Positions 36,482 to 44,734 are shown, numbered from the stretch's first letter. The stretch: 64,000 nucleotides of DNA from CADEED01 sp964444835 (GCA_964444835.1 CAYUIT010000012.1:14112-78111); one strand, 5' to 3'. Numbers and translations are program-made. The notes: a model not told the origin generated them from the letters alone.

Positions 36482-36781
36482 TCAAGACACGGCCGTCGTC
36501 GCGCCCGCGCCAACCACGGTGGTCCACTCTCGCACGCGCCATGCGCGTACCAGGCCGTTCAGCACATAGGGGTCCGATCGAGCGAACGCCTCGGCCTCTG
36601 CCGCAGTCTCACCGCGAAACAACAATACGGCTCCATCGACGGGGTTTGCGAGTGCACCACCCAAGAGGAGCTCGCCGCGCGCCTCTGCGGCACGCGCCAT
36701 GGCGAGATGCTGCGAACGCCAAGCAGCACGCCGTTCGATGTAATCCGGAGCGACATCGTAGATGAGCAAGAAGTGCTTCAT
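36482..36781 (-). CDS. YciI-like protein
   Basis: A 99-residue YciI-family protein. It opens KHFLLIYDVAPDYIERRAAW, with the conserved His of the RSQHLAMARAAEARGELLLG block and the FARSDPYVLNGLVRAWRVREW ending that defines the family (the Asp of the His-Asp pair is in SDPY). The fold is ferredoxin-like. Some members dehydrate or dechlorinate small molecules, but most are uncharacterised. Start ATG 36781 is certain from the family N-terminus. No operon partner within 20 bp except the gene upstream at 36802. Confidence 0.88.
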   Translation of the reverse strand: MKHFLLIYDVAPDYIERRAAWRSQHLAMARAAEARGELLLGGALANPVDGAVLLFRGETAAEAEAFARSDPYVLNGLVRAWRVREWTTVVGAGATTAVS

Positions 36782-36801
36782 GGCCACTACTGTACTACGT
36801 G

Positions 36802-38358
36802 CTAGGGTGGCGCGGCCCCAACAGTCGCACGAGCACGAAACATCGCGAGCGACTGCGCCGCGAAATAGCCGCTCCACGCACCCAACGTCAACGCGATCAG
36901 CGCTTGGAATGCGGGTTGCTCCATGATGTTTGCACGCAGCGCATCCGCGGCCCCCAGCGCGTAGCGCGTAAAGAAGATTCCCAAGATGACAACCAGCGGC
37001 CACCAGCTACCTGCAATCAAGAGTTGCCCGGTACTGGCATCGAGCGTCGCAGGCGGCGTCCGCTGCAACTTCAAGCGTAGTGCCGCGATCACAGCACAGC
37101 CTAGCAACCACAGGACTATGGCTAACAGGATGTTATCGACGTAGCCCAACATGGATGTCGCCGACCAAATCAGCATCGAGACCGGCAGGATGGATGCGGC
37201 TGCGATCGTGGCGCGGCGCGGTCGCGATTGCCACCACCCATAGAAGCACAACACCGCTAACAACACGAACACCCAGCGCGGGGTGAAATACACGATCTGG
37301 AGCCAGCGGTTCTGCGGGATGTTCATGTTCACGACGCTTTGCGTGGCGTCGCGATGGCGCGCTACCTCCGCCGGTTCATCATCGACACGCACGAACTCGA
37401 CTACGCGACGCAGCACATTCGCTTGCACGGCTCGACGATCGACGCCCACGCGGTCGCGGCAGAGCGGTACACCGAGTGCAGCCGCGTCGTGCGTGCACGG
37501 AGACAAAAAGATGAAGTGCCCCTCGCCTTGCGCCAGCTCCAACGTGCTCGCACCCGGGATGGCGGCTGCGTAACGCGCGCCATGGCTCTTCCAGGGAAGG
37601 AAGTCATTCTGAGTGGCCCCCACAATCAACGTGGGCAAGTGGATCCCAGCGCCCGACTCCAATTTCAATGCAGAGCCCAACGCCGGATCGAGCAATACGA
37701 TCTTTCGAATCCGCGTGTCCTGATAACTGCCGTTGAACAGCTTGACCCAGCTTTCCGGAGCACTCGATCCGCTCGCCGCATACTGACAAGAGACGTCGCC
37801 TTGCGACTCCGACGAGGCGCAGTAGTTAGCCACTTGGCGCAGGTCGAATCGAGCGCCTGCGAGCAGCGCAGACGTTTGACCTCCCGCGGAATGGCCGATT
37901 GCAACAACACGATCCCACTGCACGGCGCGCTGGAACCTGCTTTGTTGCGGCAGTTGGTCGAGAATCCGCGCAACGTCCTGAGGCCGTTGCCAGGTGCGGC
38001 CAGTGCTCGTGACATCGCGAGTATTGCGATCGTAGACACGTGATTCGCCGAAAGGATTTACCCCGACGACGATGAAGCCCGCCGCAGCAAGTCCTTCTGC
38101 AATCCATGCATATTCCGTCGCCGTACCCATTGAGCCTGGCGAGAACACGACCACCTTGTGGGTCACTGCCGATTCGGCCAGGCACCACTCCGTCTCGGTA
38201 GTCGCACACGTTCCGGCTGGATACCAAAGATGCACGATGGCGGGACGGCCGGTGTCGAGCTTGCCGAGATCCACGACGGACATTTGCACCGTCGGCGCAG
38301 CGGCGAGCGCTTGCGCCACGACGAGCAAGCTGATCGCGCGCAGAATGTTAGACCACAC
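36802..38358 (-). CDS. Alpha/beta-hydrolase fused to a multi-helix membrane domain
   Basis: A 518-residue protein with two parts. The first ~335 residues have a signal peptide and an alpha/beta-hydrolase domain: VFSPGSMGTATEYAWIAEGL, VVAIGHSAGGQTS (nucleophile Ser in GHSAGG) and GEGHFIFL (His). Its pattern resembles the platelet-activating factor acetylhydrolase/dienelactone hydrolase group. From about residue 345 (NMNIPQNRWLQIVYFTPRWV) there are five hydrophobic helices like those of stand-alone DUF6622-type membrane proteins. The start is GTG 38358, overlapping the preceding gene by 11 bp. The active site should face the periplasm. Confidence 0.8.
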   Translation of the reverse strand: MWSNILRAISLLVVAQALAAAPTVQMSVVDLGKLDTGRPAIVHLWYPAGTCATTETEWCLAESAVTHKVVVFSPGSMGTATEYAWIAEGLAAAGFIVVGVNPFGESRVYDRNTRDVTSTGRTWQRPQDVARILDQLPQQSRFQRAVQWDRVVAIGHSAGGQTSALLAGARFDLRQVANYCASSESQGDVSCQYAASGSSAPESWVKLFNGSYQDTRIRKIVLLDPALGSALKLESGAGIHLPTLIVGATQNDFLPWKSHGARYAAAIPGASTLELAQGEGHFIFLSPCTHDAAALGVPLCRDRVGVDRRAVQANVLRRVVEFVRVDDEPAEVARHRDATQSVVNMNIPQNRWLQIVYFTPRWVFVLLAVLCFYGWWQSRPRRATIAAASILPVSMLIWSATSMLGYVDNILLAIVLWLLGCAVIAALRLKLQRTPPATLDASTGQLLIAGSWWPLVVILGIFFTRYALGAADALRANIMEQPAFQALIALTLGAWSGYFAAQSLAMFRARATVGAAPP

Positions 38359-38977
38359 TGCGACGCACCGGGTCGATTCGATCCGTCACTTTGTGCTGAT
38401 CAAACAGATCGAGAAGCGGATCGATTCCATGTTTCATTTTAAACTCGAGTTCAGCCATATGAAGCGGTACAGCCGCCCAGAAGAATACCTCTTCGCCCGA
38501 CGCCGCCCGCATTTGCCAAGCACTCTCGCCCAATGTTGACGATGGCAGGATCGCAGACGCACAGAGCGCAGTCCCCTCCGCGTACGGCGGGCAAGAGTCC
38601 ACGCCGCCGCCATTGGCAACCGTGTGGCCAAAGCCTAGCCAGGTGTTAGCTCCGTGCGGAAAGCGCGCGAGCGTTTTGATCAAGCGCAACGGCCAGTAGT
38701 TGCGCTCGTCGGTGAAATCCTCGTGCTTGAGAGGCCAGCCGCGCGGCAAGACTACGAGCATCTCTGCGTAGCGCGGTTGCTCAAGACCGTCCGGCACTTG
38801 CATCGGCCGCGCGCTCATCCCAGACGTAACCAGCACCTCGTAGCGACGCAACAGCGTCGATTTCACGTGATGCACGTCGATCCGCAGATCGTCTGACACG
38901 ATCTCATGGAACACGATGTGAATCGGGCCGATTGTGCGCTCGATGTGCCGAGTGATCTCGTCGAGTTGGACAGCCAT
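38348..38977 (-). CDS. Suppressor-of-fused (SUFU) domain protein
   Basis: A 209-residue protein with the bacterial SUFU-like domain: HIERTIGPIHIVFHEIVSDD, IDVHHVKSTLLRRYEVLVTSG, YAEMLVVLPRGWPL and NYWPLRLIKTLARFPH. In bacteria these stand-alone domains are often immunity proteins in polymorphic-toxin loci, but no toxin gene is seen nearby. The start is ATG 38977. It lies between a halohydrin dehalogenase-like gene and the hydrolase fusion on the same strand. Confidence 0.85.
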   Translation of the reverse strand: MAVQLDEITRHIERTIGPIHIVFHEIVSDDLRIDVHHVKSTLLRRYEVLVTSGMSARPMQVPDGLEQPRYAEMLVVLPRGWPLKHEDFTDERNYWPLRLIKTLARFPHGANTWLGFGHTVANGGGVDSCPPYAEGTALCASAILPSSTLGESAWQMRAASGEEVFFWAAVPLHMAELEFKMKHGIDPLLDLFDQHKVTDRIDPVRRSVV

Positions 38978-39000
38978 GGTTAGCTCCGCGTCACCGGGCT

Positions 39001-39681
39001 TCAGCGGATCGCCCAGCCACCTGCTACGGGAAACACTTGCCCGACAAAGCAGTCGGCTGCAGCACTGCAAAGATACGCAGCAAACGCTGCATCTTCCCGC
39101 GCGGTAACCAGACGGCCCAGTGGCACTTCGCGCGCGAGCCGCTCCTGGAATTTCGGATTGCGCTGCACATCGAGCGGAAAGTAAGTTGGATTATCGACAA
39201 AGTTTTGCGCGATGGCATTCACTTGAATGTTGTGTGGTGCAAGCTCGACGCCAGCGGCTTGCACATACGCCAACTGGGCGCCGCGTGCCGCGCTATAAGT
39301 CGATGCACGCTTCATGCCGCGCAATGCCGACGCACTTCCCATTAACAAGATCTTGCCGGCTTTGCGCGCAATCATTTGAGGCGCAACCGCTCGCAGCAAG
39401 CGCGGCAGAGGATCGACAAGCGCCGCAAACACTTCTTGCCATTCCGCGTCCTGCACTTCTTCGACTGGCGTGTACGGCGCGCGCAACGCGAGGTTGATCA
39501 CGAGAATATCGATCGATCCCGCCGCTTGTACCACCTGCTCCGCCGCCTCTGGCGGCGCGAGCGATTGATCGCTTGCGATCACCTCAGCGCCCTGCTCGCG
39601 AAACGCCTCACACAGCGCGGGCCCCATGAACTCAGTGGACTGGGTGATTAGCGCGCGCTTGCCATTTAGACCGTGTTGCAT
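39001..39681 (-). CDS. Halohydrin dehalogenase-like SDR enzyme
   Basis: A 226-residue short-chain dehydrogenase-fold protein carrying the two diagnostic halohydrin dehalogenase motifs. The catalytic triad is S-X12-Y-X3-R: Ser116, Tyr129 and Arg133, the Arg replacing the usual SDR lysine. The nucleophile pocket is T-X4-F-X-G: Thr13, Phe18 and Gly20, replacing the NAD-binding TGxxxGxG. The C-terminal VNAIAQNFVDNPTYF and VGQVFPVAGGW also parallel HheC. Such enzymes convert vicinal haloalcohols to epoxides with halide release, without cofactor, and open epoxides with anions. The natural substrate is unknown; the start is ATG 39681. Confidence 0.85.
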   Translation of the reverse strand: MQHGLNGKRALITQSTEFMGPALCEAFREQGAEVIASDQSLAPPEAAEQVVQAAGSIDILVINLALRAPYTPVEEVQDAEWQEVFAALVDPLPRLLRAVAPQMIARKAGKILLMGSASALRGMKRASTYSAARGAQLAYVQAAGVELAPHNIQVNAIAQNFVDNPTYFPLDVQRNPKFQERLAREVPLGRLVTAREDAAFAAYLCSAAADCFVGQVFPVAGGWAIR

Positions 39682-39732
39682 AGAGCTACTTCTTTGCCGC
39701 AGATTCTCGCACAGCGTCGCTCCGCTGTTTCG

Positions 39733-40098
39733 TCACTCATCCTGGCCTTCAAGATGGAATCGATGCAGTACACGGTGGGCAAGTGGCGCCAGGATGATGC
39801 CCGCAATGAAGATCACGACGAGGCCGGAGTACAGCGCATACACGCCGGCGAACAGCTTACCGGCTGTCGTCACGGGCGTGGTCACCGGGCCCATTCCGCC
39901 TAACAGCATCGAGGCATTCAAGAAGCTATCGATCCAGTTCAAGTGCTCGAGCTTGTAGTAGCCCGCCATGCCTAACAACAGCGACAAAGCGATCAGCACC
40001 ACGGCTGCACCTACGCTGTAGAGCATCCGCAGCAGAAATCGATGCCGCGGCAGCAGCGCTTCTTTTCGATGCTCGAATCGCGAACCGACGGATGTCAT
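39733..40098 (-). CDS. Small membrane protein with a channel-like segment
   Basis: A 121-residue protein with a basic N-terminus (RHRFLLRML) and two or three hydrophobic segments (SVGAAVVLIALSLLLGMAGY, LFAGVYALYSGLVVIFIAGI). Between them lies LLGGMGPVTTPVTTAGK, which vaguely resembles the pore loop and the P-x-T-x-x-G-K/R continuation of two-TM potassium channels, but lacks the TVGYG filter. I start at ATG 40098, with a GGGAG ribosome-binding site. Function unknown. Confidence 0.65.
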   Translation of the reverse strand: MTSVGSRFEHRKEALLPRHRFLLRMLYSVGAAVVLIALSLLLGMAGYYKLEHLNWIDSFLNASMLLGGMGPVTTPVTTAGKLFAGVYALYSGLVVIFIAGIILAPLAHRVLHRFHLEGQDE

Positions 40099-40204
40099 GA
40101 GCAAGCTCCCGCAAGCAGGCAACAGCGGACTGCCATTCTACGCTTTGGGACCCTCTGCGGTTGCGTGCCGCTAGCCGCTAGGCCGAGGCGCACGCCATGC
40201 AAGC

Positions 40205-40597
40205 TCAACCTTCCGCAGAATGGCAAACCACGCAAATCTTGTTGCCGTCGAGATCGCGGAAGTAAGCGCCGTAGTAATGCGCATGATACTGCGGCCGCAA
40301 ACCCGGAGCCCCTTCGCAACGACCACCTGCCTTGATAGCGACATCGTAGGCATCGCGAACCATGGCGCGAGTCCTGGCCGTGAAGGCAACCATCTGTCCA
40401 TTGCCGGGCTGATGCGGCTCGCCGTTCTGCGGCCGGCCAATCACGAACAGTGGCCTCCCGCCTTCGGCTTGCCAACCCGCCCATGGCTTAGTCGGATCAT
40501 GGAAGCGTGGGGCCACTTCTAAAGCCCGCAATAGTTGCTCATAGAAGCGATACGCGCTCGCGAAGTCGCCCACACTCGTATAGACATGCGAGAACAT
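40205..40597 (-). CDS. VOC (glyoxalase/bleomycin-resistance superfamily) protein
   Basis: A 130-residue single VOC domain. The landmarks are MFSHVYTSVGDFASAYRFYE, GQMVAFTARTRAMVRDAYDV, and the C-terminal YYGAYFRDLDGNKICVVCH, where the DLDGNK motif includes the last metal-ligand Glu position as Asp/Gly variant. Members are dioxygenases, lyases or binding proteins. It lies 1 bp after the PepSY gene stop, so they are co-transcribed; the functional link is unclear. Confidence 0.87.
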   Translation of the reverse strand: MFSHVYTSVGDFASAYRFYEQLLRALEVAPRFHDPTKPWAGWQAEGGRPLFVIGRPQNGEPHQPGNGQMVAFTARTRAMVRDAYDVAIKAGGRCEGAPGLRPQYHAHYYGAYFRDLDGNKICVVCHSAEG

Positions 40598-40598
40598 G

Positions 40599-41105
40599 CT
40601 AACTGCGCCTGCGCCGATACGCGAACGGCAACCAGAACATCCACAAACCTGTTAGTAACATCACCAACAGAATCACCGCACTCGGCAAGAAGACGCCGAG
40701 CTTCGTCAGATCGCCACCAAAAAACGAGCCGTCATGAATCGACTCGATGAGGTCCGAGCGTCGGTAGGCCGATTGCAGTACGGCGCCGTTACTGAGATCC
40801 ACCTGTACTTCCCAGCCATTCTCGAGCGAAATCTTGGCGATGCCGCGGTTCGGACGAATGTCGACGCGCTTGACGTCCTCCCAACCCGACACGTTCAGCG
40901 CTGCTAATGACCGAACGCTCCCAAGCAAGCTCTCCAAATCGACTGCAACGTTGGCCTGCGCGCCTCTTTGCTCTTCCGGTTGCACCCAGGACCAGTGCTT
41001 CTTCACCTGTAACAGCAAGCCACTACCGATGATGACGAGCAATGGCAGCGCCACCACGATCCCTGCCCAGTAGTGCGTCTTGCGTGTGAGTAGATTGATG
41101 TTCAT
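40599..41105 (-). CDS. PepSY-associated transmembrane protein
   Basis: A 168-residue membrane protein of the PepSY_TM type. There is a helix near the N-terminus (YWAGIVVALPLLVIIGSGLLL), a periplasmic PepSY-like region (VSGWEDVKRVDIRPNRGIAK, VDLSNGAVLQSAYRRSDLI), and a C-terminal helix (LPSAVILLVMLLTGLWMFWLP) with a basic tail. The IHDGSFFGG segment is common in this family. Such proteins often accompany siderophore uptake or reductases. The start is ATG 41105; the rhodanese gene lies 16 bp upstream. Confidence 0.82.
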   Translation of the reverse strand: MNINLLTRKTHYWAGIVVALPLLVIIGSGLLLQVKKHWSWVQPEEQRGAQANVAVDLESLLGSVRSLAALNVSGWEDVKRVDIRPNRGIAKISLENGWEVQVDLSNGAVLQSAYRRSDLIESIHDGSFFGGDLTKLGVFLPSAVILLVMLLTGLWMFWLPFAYRRRRS

Positions 41106-41121
41106 CGTGCCTTCGTCGAGT

Positions 41122-41709
41122 CTATCGCTGCTGTGTTCGTGCCACGCTTCCGTCAAATTGAATCCGCGGATCGCTCACGCGTACTAACTCGTTCAATTCG
41201 TAAACATTACGGTAGCCATAGCCGTAGAGATTGATGTACGTCGGGATGTTCAGCGCCATCATCAAGGGCTTCTCTTGCTTTGCGATCTGGCTCGCAACCG
41301 TCGATCGCGGGCGCGTGACCGGCCGCGCGATCTTCGAAGCAAAATCCGTTTGGTTTCCGTCAAAGTTGTTATTGCAGTAAATCAGAATAGTGGTGTCGAA
41401 AGAGGGAATCACGCGTTGCAAGTTTTCCTGCGTGAAGTCGGTAAAGCTCAGGTGCTTGGCGCCCTTCACATGCAGACGCTCGAATCGAAACGTGGAGCGG
41501 GTGTCCAGAATGATCACGCCGGGCTTTTTGCTCATGCGCAGGAATGTATCTAGGTCGATCAGGCGGCTCGCTCGATGCGCCTCGACTTCAGCGACGAGCC
41601 CCTTGAAATCCGCGTAGCTCACTCTTGCTTGTGGGTACTTCGCCGACTCGGCCATCACGACACCCGAGCCCAACAACAGCCACACAGACGCCACGACAGC
41701 TTTTCTCAT
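41122..41709 (-). CDS. Exported rhodanese-like protein
   Basis: A 195-residue protein with a signal peptide (VVASVWLLLGSGVVMA) and a rhodanese fold: VIILDTRSTFRFERLHVKGA, then the active-site loop ILIYCNNNFDGN with Cys112. Rhodaneses carry persulfide sulfur; exported ones may serve in sulfur or metal handling. The family-typical LYGYGYRNVYEL at the end is present. It lies 16 bp upstream of a PepSY membrane protein gene; a shared redox/metal-uptake role is possible. Confidence 0.83.
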   Translation of the reverse strand: MRKAVVASVWLLLGSGVVMAESAKYPQARVSYADFKGLVAEVEAHRASRLIDLDTFLRMSKKPGVIILDTRSTFRFERLHVKGAKHLSFTDFTQENLQRVIPSFDTTILIYCNNNFDGNQTDFASKIARPVTRPRSTVASQIAKQEKPLMMALNIPTYINLYGYGYRNVYELNELVRVSDPRIQFDGSVARTQQR

Positions 41710-41760
41710 CGATCATTCTCCGGATAGCGCGAACTATTGCGATCGACAACCGACCGGTTG

Positions 41761-42300
41761 TTAGCTTGGAGACCAAGTAAACACGGCAACTCTCTGCCCG
41801 GCGTTTGAAGCGCGGTAAATCAAGGCTCTCAAACTACCGAGCACGGCCACGGCGAACCTGAGCGTATCACCGTCATCGCAAGCAGTCGCTGAGTTCAAAT
41901 CCATTTCGCCGTCGGTCGTCATCGCGTTCACGCAAGCTAGCGCTTCGCCAATCTCGCCGTGCTCTGCTGCAAGCAATTTTTCGAAGTATTGGGGCTGCGC
42001 ATTCAGTTTTCGCAACAGATCGTCGAGCGCGTGCAATACGGCGGTCCGCTGCGCGTCGTCCAACACAGTCCAGTGTGTTTCATGATCGGAAGCCGGATGC
42101 GGGACGTGCGACGCGCCGCGGAAAAGAAAATGCAAGCAGAGATCCAGCGCCAAGACTTCATGGATGCGGCGTAGATGCTCGAAGAGCGCAGCACTGCGCG
42201 ACGCCCCGCGCAAAGAGCCCACCCCTTCACACGCAATGGGCTCGAGACTTGTGCCGCCCTTCGCAATCGGAAACGCGCCTATCAATGCGTGGAATGACAT
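41761..42300 (-). CDS. Hypothetical soluble protein, 179 aa
   Basis: I do not recognise this protein. It has no signal peptide or transmembrane segment. It contains LFEHLRRIHEVLALDLCLHF, DDAQRTAVLHALDDLLRKL and a C-terminal RFAVAVLGSLRALIY, giving a mainly helical picture. The start is ATG 42300. It lies 51 bp upstream of the rhodanese gene and 65 bp downstream of another hypothetical gene. Codon use matches its neighbours, which supports a real gene. Confidence 0.55.
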   Translation of the reverse strand: MSFHALIGAFPIAKGGTSLEPIACEGVGSLRGASRSAALFEHLRRIHEVLALDLCLHFLFRGASHVPHPASDHETHWTVLDDAQRTAVLHALDDLLRKLNAQPQYFEKLLAAEHGEIGEALACVNAMTTDGEMDLNSATACDDGDTLRFAVAVLGSLRALIYRASNAGQRVAVFTWSPS

Positions 42301-42365
42301 GTGCGTACCATTGTGACAGCAGTCATCCGTTCATGCGGCGCGGACAACGGCGAGCAGCGTCCGCT

Positions 42366-42812
42366 TCATAGCTCAAGCTGCAGCTTGCCGCCGATCGGCA
42401 AATGTTCCCATTGCATCGTGAGGTCCGCGATCGCATTGCGAATTGCGTCAATATCCGCGACATCCAAAGGAATGGGTGAACAACTTCGCGCGACGGTCGT
42501 TATACGGTACATGTCAATCAAGTCTGCTGCAGTCGAGGGGCGTCCAGACCACTCGTCGCCTTGAAACACCTCGACGAGGCGCTCGACGGCATCGCTTCCA
42601 GCCTCGGGGCGCATCGTAAATGCTGCGGATGCTCCTTCTGCGACACGCCGCAGAAAGCCTCGCGCGTTTAGCGTGTGCTCAACCGCAAAATGCACCATGT
42701 CGTGCGGGATGATTCGCTGCTTCGGGCAATCAATGCGCTCGGGCGTCGCACCTGTGCGAAAGACCTCCAGATAGTCGAACTTGCCGCTGCCTTTCGTGAA
42801 AATGAGCCGCAT
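42366..42812 (-). CDS. Hypothetical protein, 148 aa
   Basis: An unrecognised soluble protein beginning MRLIFTKGSGKFDYLEVFRT, followed by PKQRIIPHDMVHFAVEHTLN and a C-terminal region with WEHLPIGGKLQLEL. The start ATG 42812 is preceded by the P-loop ATPase gene, which ends 29 bp upstream once the assembly gap is resolved. The PHDMVHFAVEH segment occurs in a group of small conserved proteins of unknown function that I cannot name with certainty. Confidence 0.6.
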   Translation of the reverse strand: MRLIFTKGSGKFDYLEVFRTGATPERIDCPKQRIIPHDMVHFAVEHTLNARGFLRRVAEGASAAFTMRPEAGSDAVERLVEVFQGDEWSGRPSTAADLIDMYRITTVARSCSPIPLDVADIDAIRNAIADLTMQWEHLPIGGKLQLEL

Positions 42813-42841
42813 AGAATTTCTGCGCTACTGAGCAATGGCTA

Positions 42842-43449
42842 TCATCTTGCGCGTTCGAGTATTGAATGCCAACCACGCATTGGGAGCTGCTGCGTGAGCT
42901 CCTCTTTCGGACCGACATAGCTATCGAAGCACGCACGCTGCAGATACTCATCCTGTGCCTCTTTCGACGGGTACTTGTGAGGCTCCCATGGNNNNNNNNN
43001 NNNNNNNNNNNNNNNNNNNNNNNNNNNNNNNNNNNNNNNNNNNNNNNNNNNNNNNNNNNNNNNNNNNNNNNNNNNNNNNNNNNNNNNNNNNGCTGCAGAT
43101 ACTCATCCTGTGCCTCTTTCGACGGGTACTTGTGAGGCTCCCATGGGCGCGCTTTGCAGTTTGCCGTGCAGTGCTCTAGACCCGGGTTTAGGAACAGCAA
43201 GCGCGGTTGGTGCTCAAGAGCCACATTTGCGAGTGACGTATAACAACCCTCCACCACCCAATGCTCGTTGGCAGCGCAATGCTGCCGCACGAGCGCACGG
43301 GCTTGCTCCGCGGGACGCGCTATCGCGACTTGCTCCGGCAACCAAGCGACCGTATCGAGGTCAAGCAGCGCGGCATGCGTCTGCGACGCCAGCCACCGAG
43401 CTAATGTTGACTTTCCCGATCCACTGTTCCCGATCAGTACGAGACGCAA
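42842..43449 (-). CDS. P-loop kinase-like protein (adenylate kinase/FlaR type), interrupted by an assembly gap
   Basis: The N-terminus (TTG start at 43449) has Walker A GNSGSGKST (residues 7-15), then ALLDLDTVAWLPEQ and WVVEGCY, as in topology-modulation/FlaR-type small kinases. A 100-N run interrupts the gene. If the 55-bp duplication flanking the gap is collapsed, the frame continues through EAQDEYLQRACFDSYVGPKE to ...HSILERAR and a stop at 42842-42844, giving a complete 150-residue protein. As deposited, the gap breaks the frame. So the gene is most likely intact in the organism. Confidence 0.75.
42937..42991. repeat. Left copy of a 55-bp direct repeat flanking the N gap
   Basis: Bases 42937-42991 (from GCTGCAGATACT to CTCCCATGG) are identical to 43092-43146 on the other side of the gap. 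This is what two contig ends that should have been merged look like. Confidence 0.95.
42992..43091. other. Assembly gap of exactly 100 N
   Basis: A run of 100 N, a conventional scaffolding placeholder. Since the flanks overlap perfectly by 55 bp and collapsing them restores a full P-loop kinase gene, the true gap length is probably zero. Confidence 0.97.
43092..43146. repeat. Right copy of the 55-bp direct repeat flanking the N gap
   Basis: Identical to 42937-42991. It encodes the PWEPHKYPSKEAQDEYLQ part of the P-loop kinase; only one copy fits the protein. Confidence 0.95.
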
Positions 43450-43517
43450 TCGCTCATTCCCCTGGCGCGCGATACTCGATCCGCGTTATCAAATCTCTTC
43501 GCCGATGCTTGGCGCGA

Positions 43518-43961
43518 TCAAGGCTCGACGGGAAAGTAATACACACGCGCAATCAGGCCATCGCGGAACTCATAAACGCAGAGGCTCGCTTGCGACTTTG
43601 CGCCAGACTTGCCTTCCCAGCTTGCTCGCTCGAACGCGGCCACACGCGCTGACGATTCACGCGTCCACTCAAGCGCTGATCGCGCGCTGGGCATCGACTT
43701 GAAATAGGCCGTCAAGCTTGCTTTGAGTTGTTCTTTTCCTTGAGTTTCCACGACGACCTTGTCGCCGACGACACTCAGCCACTGCACGTCGTCGGTGACG
43801 TGCTGCAGCAAAGCCTCGAGGTCGCGCCGATTGAATGCCGCGATGTATTCACTTACAGCATCCGCGTGCGTCCGTGATTCGCCATCTGCTGCGCGAGCAT
43901 GTCCGCAAGCCAAGAGTGCAGCGATTGCAACTGGGACTACTAACCAACCTGCAGGTCGCAT
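43518..43961 (-). CDS. Exported NTF2/SnoaL-like protein
   Basis: A 147-residue protein with a signal peptide (LVVPVAIAALLACGHARA; the Cys could also be lipidated) and an NTF2-like fold. Typical blocks are AVSEYIAAFNRRDLEALLQH, VTDDVQWLSVVGDKVVVET and the C-terminal CVYEFRDGLIARVYYFPVEP. Many such proteins bind small hydrophobic ligands or catalyse isomerisations in a cone-shaped cavity. The start is ATG 43961. Specific function unknown. Confidence 0.83.
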   Translation of the reverse strand: MRPAGWLVVPVAIAALLACGHARAADGESRTHADAVSEYIAAFNRRDLEALLQHVTDDVQWLSVVGDKVVVETQGKEQLKASLTAYFKSMPSARSALEWTRESSARVAAFERASWEGKSGAKSQASLCVYEFRDGLIARVYYFPVEP

Positions 43962-44019
43962 TTCGGATCTCCTGTTTGGCACTTACTAGGCATCGGCAAT
44001 GTCCGGCGGGCTCGGAACG

Positions 44020-44418
44020 CTAGGTGGTCGCAGTCACTTGCCACCATCGCGGTCGGCGCGAGACATAGGAATGATAAATCGGCGCCATCGCCTTCAGTTG
44101 TGGTCGATCAAATGCGCCCACCGCGAGAGCAATCGTAGGTTGATCGTCTACCGCCCCGATCGTGCTGCCGCACTTGCGACAGAATGCGCGACTCGAGTAG
44201 CTCGAAGAGCGCCATGTGGCGGGGCGTCCACCAGGCCCCGTCCAAACCACCCTCTCCGCCGGATACTCGACCCAGGCGAGCGTGAGCGCGCCCGAATGTC
44301 GTCGGCAGGTAGCACACGAGCATGTGTGAGGCTTGTTAGGAGGCCCCTCGACACGAAAGCGAATGTGCCCGCACAAACATCCACCCTCGAAATGCTTCGG
44401 TTTGGCTTGGGATTTCAC
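44020..44418 (-). CDS. GFA/CENP-V family zinc-binding protein
   Basis: A 132-residue Mss4-like protein of the glutathione-dependent formaldehyde-activating (Gfa) family. The zinc ligands are Cys14, Cys16 (GGCLCG), Cys33, Cys35, Cys38 (CSCATC) and Cys80, Cys83 (FCRKCG). The HFEGGCLCGHIRF start is diagnostic. The start is GTG 44418; the frame is open further upstream but that part is not conserved. Most members are of unknown substrate despite the name. Confidence 0.85.
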   Translation of the reverse strand: MKSQAKPKHFEGGCLCGHIRFRVEGPPNKPHTCSCATCRRHSGALTLAWVEYPAERVVWTGPGGRPATWRSSSYSSRAFCRKCGSTIGAVDDQPTIALAVGAFDRPQLKAMAPIYHSYVSRRPRWWQVTATT

Positions 44419-44542
44419 GCGACTACCTTTCAAACACTCTGGACCCGCTGATCGATGCAATCGACCGATCGATGCGAGAATCATGACTTGCGCGGCATGA
44501 GCGCGCTATTCGATTCTACGCGTCGCTGACGCGACTTGTCCG

Positions 44543-44734
44543 GTGTCCACGCCGATCTTCCTTCGAACTGTGGCCGAAGTGGCGTGGGACCAAATCCAAT
44601 CAGGTAAGCCGCTGCGCGACGTCACGCCATTCTGGCGCGTCATTGAGCCGAAGTCGCCGCTGGCCGAAAAGCTCCTCGCGGGCAGCGCGTGGATCGCGCG
44701 CCAACGGAAAGCCGAAAGTGCGGCGCGCAACTGA
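44543..44734 (+). CDS. Small conserved-looking protein, 63 aa
   Basis: A 63-residue frame starting at GTG 44543. The text (FLRTVAEVAWDQIQSGKPLR, VTPFWRVIEPKSPLAEKLLA) reads like a conserved small soluble protein; I have a memory of similar short proteins with a T-P-F-W-R-V motif but cannot name the family. It is the only + strand gene in this stretch and has no partner. If it is not real, 44419-44774 holds no gene. Confidence 0.5.
   Translation: MSTPIFLRTVAEVAWDQIQSGKPLRDVTPFWRVIEPKSPLAEKLLAGSAWIARQRKAESAARN

Noticed and set aside
40599..41709. Rhodanese + PepSY pair as part of a siderophore uptake locus
   Set aside because: No receptor, ferric reductase or siderophore gene lies near; the pairing alone is too weak to assign a function.
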